60,133 nucleotides of DNA from Schoenoplectus triqueter (GCA_964058805.1 CAXKVV010000667.1:1-60133), one strand, 5' to 3'. Counted from the stretch's first letter, positions 21,201-33,218 are shown. Program-made: numbers and translations. The notes: generated by a model from the sequence alone, not told the origin.

Positions 21201-24200
21201 ACCCTCGGAACCGCTGAAAACATGTCCGTGTGCACAAAACATGAAAATTGGACTAGACGCCCTCGATACAGCCGAAAACGAATCCGGGCACGCAAAACAT
21301 GAAAAAGGGACTCGACGCCCTCGTTATCGCCGTAAACGTGTCCGGGACCGAAAAACATGAAAAAGAAACCCAACGCCCGTGGTACCGCGCGAAACGACTC
21401 CGAGAGCGCAAAACTTGCAAACGGGACCCGACGACCTTGTTTCCGCCGAAAATGAGTCCAGGCGCGCAAAACATGAAAACAGGACTCGACGCCCTCCATA
21501 CCGCCGAAAACGTGTCGGGAGCGCAAAACATGAAAATGGGACCTAACGCCCTTGGTACCTTGGGAAACGAGTTCGGGAACGCAAAACATGAAAATGGGAC
21601 CCGATGCCCGCCATACCTCCGAAAATGAGTCCGGGAGCGCAAAACTTGAAAACGGGACCCGACGCCCTCGGTGCCGCGGGAAACGATTCGGGGAGCGCAA
21701 AACATGAAAATGGCACCCGGCACCCTCGTATCCGCCGAAAATGAGTTCAGGCGCGCAAAACATGCAAACGAGACCCGACGCCGTCCCTGCTGCCGAAAAC
21801 GTCTCCGTGTGCGCAGAAAATGAAAACGGGACCCGACGCCCTCCGTACTGCCAAAAACTAGATCGGCGCGCAAAACATGAAAATGAGAACAGTCGCCCTC
21901 GGGATCGCTGAAAACGATTCCGGGCGCACAAAACATGAAAACGAGACCCGACGCACTCGGCACCGCTGAAAACATGTCCTGGACCGCAAAACATGAAAAC
22001 GGGACCCGACGTACTCGGTACCGCCGAAAACGAGTTCGGGAGCGCAAAACATGAAAATAAGAGCCGACGCCCTCGGTCCGAAAACGAGTTCAGGAGCGCA
22101 AAACAAGAAAATGGGACCCGAAGCCCTCGATACCGTCGAAAACGAGTACGGACGCGCAAAACATGAAATCGAGACCTGACGCCCTTGGTACCACGGGAAA
22201 CTAGTCCGGGAGCGCAAAACATGAAAACGAGAGCCGACGCCCTCGGTACCGCCGAAAACGAGTCCGGGAACGCAAAACATTAAAACGGGACCTGACACCA
22301 TCGGTACCGCCGTAAGCGAGTGCACGCAAAACATGAAAAAGGGACCTGGCGCCCTCAGAACCGCCGAAAACGAGTTCGGGAGCGCAAAACATGAAAAACG
22401 GAACCGGACGCCCTCTGAACCTCCGAAAATGTGTCCGGTGGCGCAAAACATGAAATCGGGACCCAACGCCCTTGGTACCATAGGAAACGAGTCTGAGCGT
22501 GCAAAACATGAAAATGGGAGTCGACGCCCTCGGTACCGTCGAAAACGAGTCCGGGGGTGTGAAAAATGAAAACGGGACCCGATACCCTGCCCAAAACGAG
22601 TCTAGGAGCGCAAAACTTAAAAAGGGGACACGACGCACTCGGTACCACGGGAAACGACTCCGGGAGCCTAAAACATGAAAACGGGACCCGGCACCCTCGT
22701 TTCCGCTGAAAACGAGTCCGGGAGCGCAAAACATGAAAACGGGACCCGACGCACTCGGCACCGTCGAAAAAATGTCCTGGAGCGCAAAATATGAAAACGG
22801 AACCGGACGCCCTCGGTATCGCCGAAAATGAGTCCGGGAGCGCAAAACATGAAAACGGGACCCGACGCCCTCGGTACAGCCGAAAACGAGTCCGAGCTCG
22901 TAAAACATGAAAACGGGACCGGACGCCCTTGGTACCGCCGAAAACAAGTTCGGGCGTGCAAAACATGAAAACGGTAGCTAACGCCCTCGGTAACATAGAA
23001 AACGAGTCCGGTCGTGCAAAGCATGAAAACGGGACCCGATAACCGCGATACTGCCCAAAACGAATCTTAGAGCGCAAAACTTGAAAACGGGACCCGACGG
23101 ACTCGGTACCGTGGGAAACGACTCCGGGAGCGCAAAACATGAAAACAGGACCCGACACCCTCTTTTCCTCTGAAAATGAGTCCGGGCACGCAAAACATGA
23201 AATCGGGACCCGACGCCCTCCGTACTGCCGAAAACGTGTTCGCGAATGCAAAAAATGAAAACGGGATCCGTCGCCCTCGGGACAGCCAAAAATGAGACCG
23301 AGCGCACAAATGATGAAAACGGGACCTGACGCACTCGGCACCGCCAAAAAAATGTCTGGGAGCGCAAAACATGAAAACGTGACCCAACGCCCTCTGTACC
23401 GCCGAAACTGATTCCTTGCGCGCAAAACATGAAAATGGGACCCGACGCACTCAGCACCGTCGAAAACGAGTCCGGGAGCGCAAACATGAAAACGAGACCA
23501 GACGCCCTCGGTACCGCCGAAAAAGTGTCTCGGCGCGCAAAACATGAAAACACGATCTGACGCCCTCGGTATCGCCTAAAACGAGTCCGGGCGCGCAAAA
23601 AATGAAAACGGGAGCCGACGCCATCGGTACCGCCGAAAACGAGTCCGGGCGCACAAAACATGAAAACGGGACCCGATGCCCCCGGTACCACCGGAAACAT
23701 GTCCGGGAGTGCAAAACTTAAAAACATGACCTGACGTCCTCGGTACCGCCGGAAACATGTCCAGGCGCGCAAAACATGAAAACGGGACCCGACGTCCTCG
23801 GTACCGTCGAAAATGAGTCCGGGAGCGCAAAACATGAAAACGGGACCCGACGTCCTCGGTACTATCGGAAACATGTCCGGAAGTGCAAAACTTAAAAATA
23901 GGACCCGACGTCCTCGACACCGCCGGAAACATGAAAATGGGATCCGACGCCCTCGGTAAGGCCGAAAACGAATCAGGGCACGCAAAACATGTAAATGGGA
24001 CCCGACGCCCTCGGTACCGCCGAGAACAAGTCCGGGAGCACAAAACATGAAAACGGGACACGACACCCGCTGTACCGTGAGAAACGACTCCGGGAGCACA
24101 AAACATGAAAACGGGACTCGACGACCTTGTTTCCGGCGAAAATGAGTCCGGGCGTGCAAAACATGAAAATGGGTCCCTACGCCCTCTGTACCGCCGAAAA

Positions 24201-24446
24201 CGTGTCGGGAGCGCAAAACTTGAAAACAGGACTCGACACCATCGGTACCGCGGGAAACGATTCGGGGAGTGCAAAACATGAAAAAGGCACCCGACACCCT
24301 CGTATCAGCCGAAAACGAGTCCAGGCGCGCAAAACATGAGAACGGTACCCGACGCCCTCCGTACCGCCAAAAATTAGCCTCGGCGCGCAAAACATGGAAA
24401 TGGGACCCATCGCCCTCAGGACCGCCGAAAACGAGTCCGGGCGCAC
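18286..24446 (-). repeat. 58-bp CpG-rich satellite, reverse orientation
   Basis: About 106 units of the same satellite on the opposite strand (GGACCCGACGCCCTCGGTAC, CGCCGAAAACGAGTCCGGG, GCGCAAAACATGAAAACG). Units here are more diverged than in the forward arm. Long minus-strand open frames are repeat artefacts. It is interrupted by LTR B and resumes at 31697. Confidence 0.95.
24442..24446. repeat. target site duplication of solo LTR B, left copy
   Basis: CGCAC directly before TGTGCGACCC. Identical to 31697-31701; removal of B restores a normal satellite unit (GGGCGCACAAAACATG). Confidence 0.9.
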
Positions 24447-24766
24447 TGTGCGACCCTTTTTCGCGCGCCGCCGCACCGCCGCCGGGCGATGGGTTCTGCG
24501 GAAGAAGGACACGGAGATCCCTCCCGAGCGTGCATCTGCATGGGTGTCGGCCGATTCTGCCGTTTAGAGATATTGGGATGCACATTCAGGGGGTTTTTAG
24601 TGATTGTGAGTTCTTGTAGATTCCGGTGGGCGCAAGCCCCCACCGTTAATTACCCTGGGCTACGAACCTCGAGGCACCTCTGGATCTTTGAAAGAGAGAA
24701 GCAAATAGTATAGTTAAAAGATGGTCAAGTGGTCGTCTAGGTTTATAAAACGGGGTCTACGGAAGA

Positions 24767-25354
24767 TGAACCTACAAACAGATCGGTTCAATCTAGGGAA
24801 GACAAAACCTACAAACAGATCGGTTTTATCCTATGGGGGACGAACCTACAAACAGACCGGTTCAGTCCATGCCACCTCGAGATGTAACCTTACCAACAGA
24901 CCAGGTTAATCTCTTCATAGGGGGCTTGAGGTGAGTCTACATACAGACCGACTCGACCTCCGTTGATCTAGAAGATAAACCTACAAACAGACCGGTTCAA
25001 TCTTAACTAGTCAACAACCAATCACACAAAATACAACTCGAAGCGCTGAGCCGGTTGATCTTGAGGTTGGTGAATCAGGAGAAGGGTGGCTATGGCCCAC
25101 GTGTTTCTTCTCACCGATCTTCTAGATCATGAATTCGTAGCACTAAGCCGATTCATAAACCTAGGAAACACAATTGCACACAATGTCAAACCTGAAGCGC
25201 TGGGCCAGTTCAACATTGAGGCATGTGTAAGTGAAGGAACCTACCTACAGAACGGTTCACATTCACTGTTTTGTGGATGAATCTACCAACAGACCGATTC
25301 AATCTCACAGTCTCGGGAAATGAGTTGGGAAACAAACTCATCGACGGACGAGTT
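24767..25354 (-). other. covarying stem-loop cluster in LTR B
   Basis: Eight palindromes with plus-strand core TACAAACAGACC or close variants and changing arms: TGAACC/GGTTCA (24767-24790), AAAACC/GGTTTT (24804-24827), GAACC/GGTTC (24842-24863, 25237-25258), TAACCT/AGGTTA (24885-24908), GAGTC/GACTC (24933-24954), AAACC/GGTTC (24977-24998, G.U on the minus strand) and TGAATC/GATTCA (25278-25301). A ninth, AACTCATC gacg GACGAGTT (25335-25354), has one A.C on plus that is G.U on minus. Confidence 0.85.
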
Positions 25355-25697
25355 CAGTCTTGCCAGCTCAAATAGTCATGAATTACTTGTTCATGACACC
25401 GAGTCATTAAGATGTTACTCCGCTCGGACATCTTAATGTTCTTCTTCTTCAAAGTCGACATATCCCTCCATGCTGATGTCGTGGCTTTGGTCATTCTTCG
25501 GTGAGCGTCAAGATGTTCTTGTCTCGACTAGCCATTCTATATGTTGCATTACTTGTGCAAAATTACTATATTGCCCTACACCCCTTGTGTGAGCGTATTC
25601 AATCATGAGTTACTTGCTCATGGCAGCGAGTCATTAAGATGTCACCTATCTAGGACATCGTAATGTTCTTCTTCTTCAGAGTCGATATATATCAAGT

Positions 25698-26000
25698 GTC
25701 AAGATGTTCCTGTTTCGACATATCTCTTCATGCTGCTATCAAAGCCTTAATCATTCTACGTTAGGATGTTCTTGTCTCAACGTATCTTATTATTCTTCAT
25801 CAAGTGTCAAGATGTTCTTGTCTCGACATATCTCTTCATGCTGCTATCAAAGCTTTATTCATCTCACGTCAAGATGTTCCTGTCTCGACGTATCTTATTA
25901 TTCTTCATCAAGTGTCGAGATGTTCTTGTCTCAACGTATCTTCTCATGTTGTTATTACAACCTTAGTTATCCTCCGTCAAGGTGTTCTCGTCTTGACTAA
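25698..26000 (-). other. repeated CAAGAACA-loop hairpins in LTR B
   Basis: Six copies of GTCAAGATGTTCTTGTCTCGAC-like units (about 25698, 25766, 25807, 25868, 25913 and 25975), 40-60 bp apart. The 7-nt arms vary, for example GTCGAGA with TCTCAAC and GTCAAGG with TCTTGAC. Most differences pair as G.U on the minus strand, but a few leave a true mismatch, so evidence is weaker than for the main family. Confidence 0.5.
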
Positions 26001-26126
26001 TCAGTCTAAATGTGTGCAAATATTCATATGTGACTCTACACTCCTTATGTGAGCATATTTATTCATTTCTAAAATGCACAAAGTCTATTATAATATCTTT
26101 CATTATTATTTTTATTATGAAGATGC

Positions 26127-26130
<4 letters not shown>

Positions 26131-26187
<57 letters not shown>

Positions 26188-26250
26188 CATTATTATTATT
26201 ATTATATTCTTATTATTATTTTTATTATTATTATTTTTATTTCTTAAACT
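26131..26250. repeat. (TTA)n microsatellite in LTR B
   Basis: Nearly pure TTA/ATT triplets, with interruptions near 26188 and after 26208. LTR C has only a short version near 54358-54383 and A has none, so it expanded in B. Confidence 0.9.
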
Positions 26251-26254
26251 CTAT

Positions 26255-26640
26255 TTATCTATGTAGAGAATTATTCACAAAAAATAATAGGAAAATGGGT
26301 AGCTATTAATATTTTTGGGATTTTTATAATGGCCAAAAATAGTAGAATTTATTTTTATTATTTCTAAACTCTATTTATTTTGTAGAAAATCACTTACAAA
26401 AATAATAGAAAATGAAATGGTTATGTTTTTCATTTATATTTCCAAAATGCTTATAATAGCCAAAGTAATAGAATTTTGTTATTATATTCTATTATATTGT
26501 AATACTATTCATGATGTAAGAATTATTTACAAAATTAAAAAAAATTAAAAGGTGGTTAGCTATACTATTTTACTATTATTATTTTTTTATTATTATATTT
26601 TTTATTATATTTTTCTTTATATCTATAATAGCTAAGAGAA
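26255..26640 (-). repeat. AT-rich degenerate tandem repeat, LTR B
   Basis: Same units of about 120 bp as at 7016-7400 (CTATTTAT..TGTAGA, TTACAAAAATAATAGAAAA, ATAATAGC). Noncoding. Confidence 0.55.
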
Positions 26641-28930
26641 ATCATTACTAATATTCTATTCTAATATTCTATTCTATTTATTATACTATTCATCATATCT
26701 ATTTATTATTTCTATTCATTATCTATAAGATTTTTATTATTATTTGAAAATAGTCATAAGAGATGAAATTCATTATGTTTTTATTACAACTATTATTTTT
26801 ATTACATTTTATTCATTAAAAGTATATTTTTGTATATTTGTATAGAAATAACAAAAGAAATATAATTCATATCATAAAACTTATATTATCATTTTTTATT
26901 ATAAAAGAAAATGTATTTTACTATTTATTACCATGGTATTATATTTTTGTAAATTTTGTGCTATTTATTTTTATTATTCTTTTTACAGAGAATATCAATA
27001 TGATATCTATTATAGCTAATCTCATTATTTATTATAGTATATTACTATCATCATTATTATTTCATGGAAAATCACTTGAAAAATCACTAAAATATATCTA
27101 GTTATTATTTATGATTTTTATTTGTATTTTTGGAATTTTTATAGTATTTAAAATGACAAGTCAAATTTAGGTCAAACATATCAATATAGGTAGTGTTTTT
27201 TGCTTTTAAATTGTTTTATCATGATTATATTTTTAAAACTGGAATATTATTGTATAGAAAAATAGTATGAAAAATAATAAAATTTTAGAAACAAAATTGA
27301 GTCAATTTGGAGTTCAATAGCATTTTCAAATCATTTATTTACTCCATATTATTACTATTCTGTTATTATTTAATTAATGGGCCTAATCTGGGCCGCCAGA
27401 TCTGCTCCAAGATCAGCGCTCATCTTTCAGATAGTTCTATTCTTATTTGGGCCGCCGGATATGCCTCAAGATTAATTCGTATTAGATGGACGGCCCAGAT
27501 TCATATTCACGTTATAAGCATCTGATTTATTCCAAGATTCGCATATGCGCTTCAATATTCGTGTTCTTGCGCTTCTTTGATTTCCCGTTCGATATAGTCT
27601 TCAATATTCGTGCTAGTGGTGTCGCCGGTGGCCGAGACTACCTCCCTCCGATCAGGAATAGGTTCTAGCATCGCCTCATCGTTATTAGACCATCCATGGT
27701 GTTGGATCATCAATTGGTGCAACAGACAATACTATACACCAGTACCGTTTGAGACAGGTTGGTACAATTCGGTACCAAAGAACAATCTTTGTGAATTCAA
27801 TGAAATTAATCGATGTTTTCAACAATTGATAGCTCAATTTGCATCGCCTATGTATACTGACACACATTAGCACAATTAGTAGCATTCAAATTGACTTATA
27901 ACTCTACTGATCCAAGTGTCAATCGAAATATGATGATACTGTTCGGTACCGATCGTAATTTGCCCAGAATTCATGCTATTAATTCATTCACAATGCTAAT
28001 TACTCACTTGATAAGTCTCATAATGGTAATTACAAACTGAATATGCTTAATTATATGTGCAACTTCCTTCTAATCCCGATTAAAAGTTCAATTCAGTTGC
28101 TACGGCGCGACAACACACTGAAAACTTCTAATTTCGTCGAGTTCTCAAGTTAAAACTGAGATCAATCGACTTTGAACAACACTACGACCTTGAATATACA
28201 AGATACAAACACAAACTGAGATGAATTTAACGTTTAAACAAAGAATCAAACCAAGAATCTTCACTGGTATCGAGTTCTCAGGTTTTAACCGAGATCAATC
28301 GATTTAACCAGCTCAATTACAACCCCTGTGATCAAAATTCACTCAAGAAATGAAGCAAATATAAGGATCAAATCAAGTAATTCACAAAGAAAAGAATGGA
28401 AAGGTGAAAATCGAAAGAAAACAATAGAAAATTCACTGGAAATTACACTGTTATTCCAATAGAAGCTTGAATTACATACCTTTCCTTTGAATTACCACAA
28501 ATCAAGCCTCCAAATCACTAATTGACTGTGATCCAAGAGTGACAGAGCTCTCTTCTTGAAGGATTGAAGAAATTCAATCGAGTTCTCAAGTTTGCAACTG
28601 AGATCAATCGATTCTATTACTTCTTCTTCCTATTCTTGCTCTCTTTCTCTCTGTCTCTCTCAAATGGGTATGTTTATGCTCTATGCTTGCGTGTGTATTG
28701 CCTCTTCTTCTTTCTGTGTGTGTAATTGGTTTATATAAGCAATTGAGATGGTGTACCCAATGAATTAGAGCCATACACCACTTATACACCATCAATTGAA
28801 CTCCCTTGGCTCATGGACATGGTTCTTCAATTCTGTTAGTGCTTCTGTTATGATGTGGGCCCCATCTAAGCGAATCCAAAGTTCAAGCCTTTGGCTGTTG
28901 ACCATGTTTGACTCCACTTCTTATCTGCTG
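26641..28930. other. LTR B middle, no gene seen
   Basis: AT-rich to 27350, then mixed composition. Holds bulged hairpins of the form CTC-A-AGTT..AACT-GAG (about 28140 and 28585) and the covariant CTC-A-GGTT..AACC-GAG (about 28275), each flanked by TCGA-type outer arms. Also has GGTACC-containing dyads near 27750 and 27945. No credible coding sequence. Confidence 0.55.
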
Positions 28931-28933
28931 TTA

Positions 28934-28967
28934 GAACCTTCTAGAGCATCCAAACATACTATATATA
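28934..28967 (+). promoter_or_regulatory. heat shock element-like site plus TATA, antisense strand, LTR B
   Basis: GAACCTTCTAGAG (third box degenerate) then TATATATA at 28960-28967, 13 bp further on. Same arrangement as A and C. The short exon ATG follows at 29478. Confidence 0.5.
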
Positions 28968-29477
28968 CTCATTCTAATGCATCTAGTATGCCCTTCTACC
29001 CTCTGCCATTGTTATCTTCTTCCAAAGCTCAAAGCTTTATTACCCGATTCCATCTCTTGGCCAACAACATACCTCCACCATCCAATTGATAATCTCTATC
29101 ACCTAAACAGCATCGTGAGGGTACATAGAGGCTGCCAGCATTGGTAATTCGAGCTGAGAGTGCAAGGTTTCAAATTTCATCAATTTGCCCGATTTTATCA
29201 CTCCTTCTCAATTGCTTCAATTCATTCCCTAATTGCTGCTTCTTTCTTCATACACAGCGTCGCCTAAGTGAATAGAAGGGGTCTGCATCATCAATTTTCA
29301 ATTTTGAAGCAAGAATAGAAGTGCTTCATTAATCACCCGAGGTATTCATCTCTCTCAATCACCTTATTCACTTGTTGTTTTTCAATTCTGATCAATTGCA
29401 CATACTTTCCCATGTATAGGCTAACTCTGGGTGAAAGGAATTGGAGTTGCGAGCTTTGGAGAGCTTGATCACCTCTA

Positions 29478-29616
29478 ATGGCGCCTTCTGCCTCGTCGAG
29501 AAGAAGGAAGAAGAGAGGGAGGGGAGAAGGAGAAGAGAAAGAGGAGGGCGCGCTCGGCGCACAGAGTCCACAGCTAGGTGGGACCCACAGTCAGAGAGGC
29601 AACACGAGTGAGCCAG
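29478..29616 (+). CDS. short basic first exon with splice donor, LTR B
   Basis: ATG at 29478 opens 46 codons plus one base to CCAG|GTACAC. The protein begins MAPSASSRRRKKRGRGEGEE: a basic cluster then acidic residues. It matches the LTR A exon at its start, basic run and donor phase, and LTR C more closely. No PMD exon follows in B before the LTR ends, so any product here would lack its main domain. Whether it is a functional exon or a vestige cannot be settled from sequence. Confidence 0.45.
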
Positions 29617-29874
29617 GTACACACCGCTTCTTTCTTTTGATTTAAATCTCTGATTAGATCTGTGCATAGGCCTGGTGCATGATTGTCTGTGTGAGCTATA
29701 CATTCATAAACCTGACAAATGGGCCCCACATGTAAGTATATGAATCTCGGCCCATTAGTTCAGCTGTGGATTAGTTAACCCCTTGCTTAGATTTAATCAA
29801 TCTGACTTGGCACACTCTGATAGGTCCACTTGTTTAATCAATCTATTAATCATCTGTTATAGTATGCTGAGGTG

Positions 29875-30245
29875 GCTCTGTAGTGTAGTGCCATGTGGCT
29901 TAGTCCCCTGTGATGTGGCACCAATGGTTAGCTGCCATATGGCACTTGGAGTGTTGAGGTGTGATGCCATGGTGTTGCCATGTGGCACTGGGAGGATGAA
30001 GTGGCCCTGTGGTGTAGAGCCATGTGGCACTGGGGTAGTGAGATGGCCTCCTCTGGCTGTGCCATGTGGCACAGGGTTGGGTTAAGTGGACCTCTGGTGT
30101 GGTGCCATGTGGCACTAGGGTGGTGAGGTGGCCCACTGGCTGTCTGCCACGTGGCACTAAGGTGGGGCCCACCTGTCAGTGACTCATACTTGGGTGGGGC
30201 CCACTTGCTGACATGGCCCAATGAGAGGCTGCCACGTGGCACACC
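29875..30245. repeat. minisatellite of about 42 bp with G-box palindromes, LTR B
   Basis: Eight units carrying GCCATGTGGCAC (about 29890-30110), ending in two perfect TGCCACGTGGCA palindromes (30145-30156 and 30230-30241). CATGTG and CACGTG are known plant stress-factor cores. Open frames over it on both strands are artefacts. Confidence 0.65.
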
Positions 30246-31256
30246 CTCTCTCTTCGATTATTTTATACCTCCTGTGTTTCTTGTACCCAGTTTGTACCCA
30301 GAGCTGCTGTTATCCCCAACTTGCACCCAGGATTGCTCTGATCAAATCTCAGCCCTTGATCAATCCATTTATTCTGCTTTTATCTTCCCTGAATTTATTT
30401 TAATAGCTCCACTTATCCAAAAATTATGAAATTTTCACCAAAAATCCCTAAAATCATGATAATCACTCCTGTAATTTTTAATTCCATTTTTTGCCCCTGC
30501 CTCTCTGAATTAAAAATTCTTTTATCCAATAAACCCTATTATCCTTTATGAATTAATCCCTGATTTCAATGGTAGCTCAATGTCTCTGCCAATTACCTCC
30601 CTCTTGCAGAAACCACCCTAACTAAATACCAATTAGACTTATATTGATATTTATTAGGGTTTGATTTGATCAAATGCTGACTACTTATCAGCAATTAATA
30701 CAAATCTAGACTTGATCAGATGGTTGCTCCTAGCTTTGGCACCTGATCAGTCTTGTGAAATTGACTTTCAATCCCTTGACATGAGGGTGACTTGGTCAAA
30801 TAACTGACTACTTATCAGTAATTGACACAAATCAAAGCATGGTTAGGTGGTTGCTCGCAGCTTTGGCACCAGGTCAGCCTTGAAAGCAAAGATCACATTT
30901 GGAATTTCTCATGACTAGTTGCATCAAAATGCTAGCTTGGCATTGACATCATTTCATGTGGCATAGGGATTATACTGCTTCAGCTCCTTCCTAGGGTTAG
31001 CTTCAAAGGCAGATTTCTAGGGTTCAATTCTGACCCTCTTCAATAGGTCACTGAGGTGTGGGGTCCACCTGTCAGTAAAAATGGTCACATGGTGACTCAT
31101 CAGATAGGCTATGTTGTTAGATTCATCTACAAGGGGCTGCCAGGTGGGTCCCACTTGTCAGATAAAAATGTAATCAAATGGCTGACCCATCAAGAGATTT
31201 TCTCTCTCCTAAATCTCCCGAGGGTCAGCCACCTCGAATGAGTAGGAGGTGGTGGG
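30246..31256. other. LTR B, 5' portion in LTR sense, no gene seen
   Basis: Corresponds to the 1.26-kb repeat of LTR A. Contains a repeated short module (TTGCTC.CAGCTTTGGCACC at about 30724 and 30851). Nothing coding. Confidence 0.5.
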
Positions 31257-31257
31257 G

Positions 31258-31510
31258 TATTTATATCCTTGCTCCATATTTAGGATTCCCTTGTGGGATT
31301 AATGCTTAACCTCTGTTCCGGGTTGGTTAGCTTCATTAACAAAATAGGCTAGGTCCATGTCATTGGAGCTGCTCATAAGGGACTGCCGCGTGGGTCCCAC
31401 TTGTCAGAGAAGATAAGATCACATGGTGACACCCAAGAGGTCTCCTCTCTCCCTCGATCTTCTTGGGTGTCACACATGCTGAGTGGATAGAGAATAGCGG
31501 GGTATTTATA
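31258..31510 (-). promoter_or_regulatory. two sense TATA boxes of LTR B
   Basis: TATAAATA on the minus strand at 31510-31503 (186 bp inside the LTR 5' end) and at 31265-31258. The surrounding stretch of about 245 bp (with GTGGGTCCCACTTGTCAGA) is itself duplicated, giving two promoter-like modules in tandem. Confidence 0.5.
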
Positions 31511-31670
31511 CTCTTCACTTTGCGCTCAGCATTCCATTGTGGGACTAATGGATTTGTTCCGGGGTTATGCAGCGACTTCTCCTGATCAGTGGGCCACCTT
31601 TCTACTGCTCCCTCTCTTCTTCCCCTTTCTTATGATTTATCATCAATTTATTTCATTTATTCATCTATTC

Positions 31671-31691
31671 ACCCTTGAAATTTTCAAGGGT
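31671..31691. other. terminal hairpin of LTR B
   Basis: ACCCTTGAA-att-TTCAAGGGT, a 9-bp stem 5 bp inside the LTR 5' end. Weaker forms occur at the same place in A (15530-15547), C (60008-60025) and D (49151-49170). Confidence 0.6.
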
Positions 31692-31696
31692 AAACA

Positions 31697-31701
31697 CGCA
31701 C
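31697..31701. repeat. target site duplication of solo LTR B, right copy
   Basis: CGCAC, identical to 24442-24446. Confidence 0.9.
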
Positions 31702-32890
31702 AAAACATGAAACCGGGACCCGACGCACTCGGCACCGCCGAAAACATGTCCTTGAGCGCAAAACATGAAAACGGGACCCGACACCCTCGGTACCGCCGAA
31801 AACGAGTCCGGGAGCGTAAAACATGAAAACAAGAGCCGACGCCTTCGGTTCCCCCGAAAATGAGTTCGGGAGCGCAAAACAAGAAAACGGGACCCGACGC
31901 CCTCGATACCGCCGAAAACGAGTACGGGCGCACAAAACATGAAATCGGGACGCGACGCCCTTGGTACCACGGGAAACAAGTCCGGGAGCGCAAAACATGA
32001 AAACAGGAGCTGACGCCGTCGGTACCGCCGAAAACGAGTACGGGCACGCAAAACAAGGAAAAGGGACCTGACGGCCTCGAAACCGTCGAAATTGAGTCCG
32101 GGCGCACAAAACATGAAAACGGGTCCCGACGCACTCGGCACCGCCAAAAACATGTCCTTGAGCGCAAAACATGATAAATGGGACCGGACGCCCACCGAAC
32201 CTCCGAAAATGTGTCCGGTAGCGCAAAACATGAAAATGGAACCCGACGCCGTCGGTACCGCCGAAAAAGAGTTCGGGCGCGTAAAACATGAAAACAGAAG
32301 CCGACGCCAATGGTACCGCTAAAAACGAGTACGGGAGCGCAAAACATGAAAACAGCAGCCTACGCCCTCCGCATCGCAAAAAACATGTCCGGGAGCGCAA
32401 AACATGAAAACGGGAGCTGACGCCCTCGATAGTGCCGAAAATGATTCCGGGAGCGCAAAACATGAAAAAGGGGCACGATGCCCCCGGTACCACCGAAAAT
32501 GAGTACGGGCGCGCAAAACATGGAAACGGGACGCGACGCCCTCGGTACCACGGTAAACGAGTCCGGGAGAGCAAAATAAGAAAATAGGAGCCGACACCCT
32601 CGGTACCGTCGAAAATGTGTCCGGGAACGCAAAACATTAAATCGGGACCCGACGCCCTCCGTACCGCCGAAAACGTGTCGGCGAGCGCAAAACATGAAAA
32701 CGGGATCCGACGACCTCGGTAACACCAAAAACTATTTCCGACGCGCAAAACATGAAAATGGAACTCGTCGCCCTCGGGACCGCCAAAAATGAGACCGGGC
32801 GCACAAAATAAGAAAACGGGACCCGACGCCCTCGGTACCGCCGAAAATGAGTCCGGAAGCACAAAACCTGAATTTGGGACCCAACGCAAA
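31697..32890 (-). repeat. 58-bp satellite, reverse orientation, right of LTR B
   Basis: About 20 units in the same orientation as 18286-24446, so the array was continuous before B inserted. It ends at GGACCCAACGCAAAAC, where AT-rich satellite begins. Confidence 0.95.
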
Positions 32891-33218
32891 ACTTCTGTTT
32901 TGTGCAAAATTAGTGTCATAGAATATTCATATCGATATTTTAAATGGATAATCTCCTAATAGGTATAATTATGAGTAATTATATGAATTTTCACGAAATT
33001 ATATGTAGTTATGGACAATTACCTTAAACAACTTGGTTAAACAGCAGTTTGTAATGTATCTTACTTATGTTTTACGAAAAATTAGTCTCGTAGGATATTA
33101 ATATCGAAGTTTTAATTGGACAATCTTACAATAGGCATAATTAGGAGTAAATTTATTATTTTGCACGAAATTTCGATTATTTATTCAGCCAAAAATTAAA
33201 AAAAATTAAACAACTTCT

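Larger units (their letters stand above)
24447..31696 (-). mobile_element. solo LTR B, 7.25 kb
   Basis: Bounded by TGTGCGACCC (left, LTR 3' end) and GGGTAAACA (right, the complement of TGTTTACCC) with 5-bp duplications CGCAC on both sides. No internal region, PBS or gag is present, so it is a solo LTR formed by LTR-LTR recombination after insertion in the 58-bp array. It carries, left to right, the stem-loop cluster, AT-rich repeats, a microsatellite, the antisense HSE/TATA and short exon, the GTGG minisatellite and the sense TATA boxes. It lacks the PMD pseudogene and one copy of the 1.26-kb repeat. Confidence 0.93.

Noticed and set aside
15555..24446. Open frames of 200-535 codons on both strands (for example near 15612-17304 and 18542-19789)
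   Set aside because: The 58-bp unit lacks stops in all frames of one strand and cycles frame every unit, giving a 58-residue protein repeat in all three frames. A repeat artefact.
29900..30245. Overlapping frames of about 70-104 codons rich in His, Pro and Trp
   Set aside because: Translation of the GTGG minisatellite; open on both strands and changing by repeat unit.
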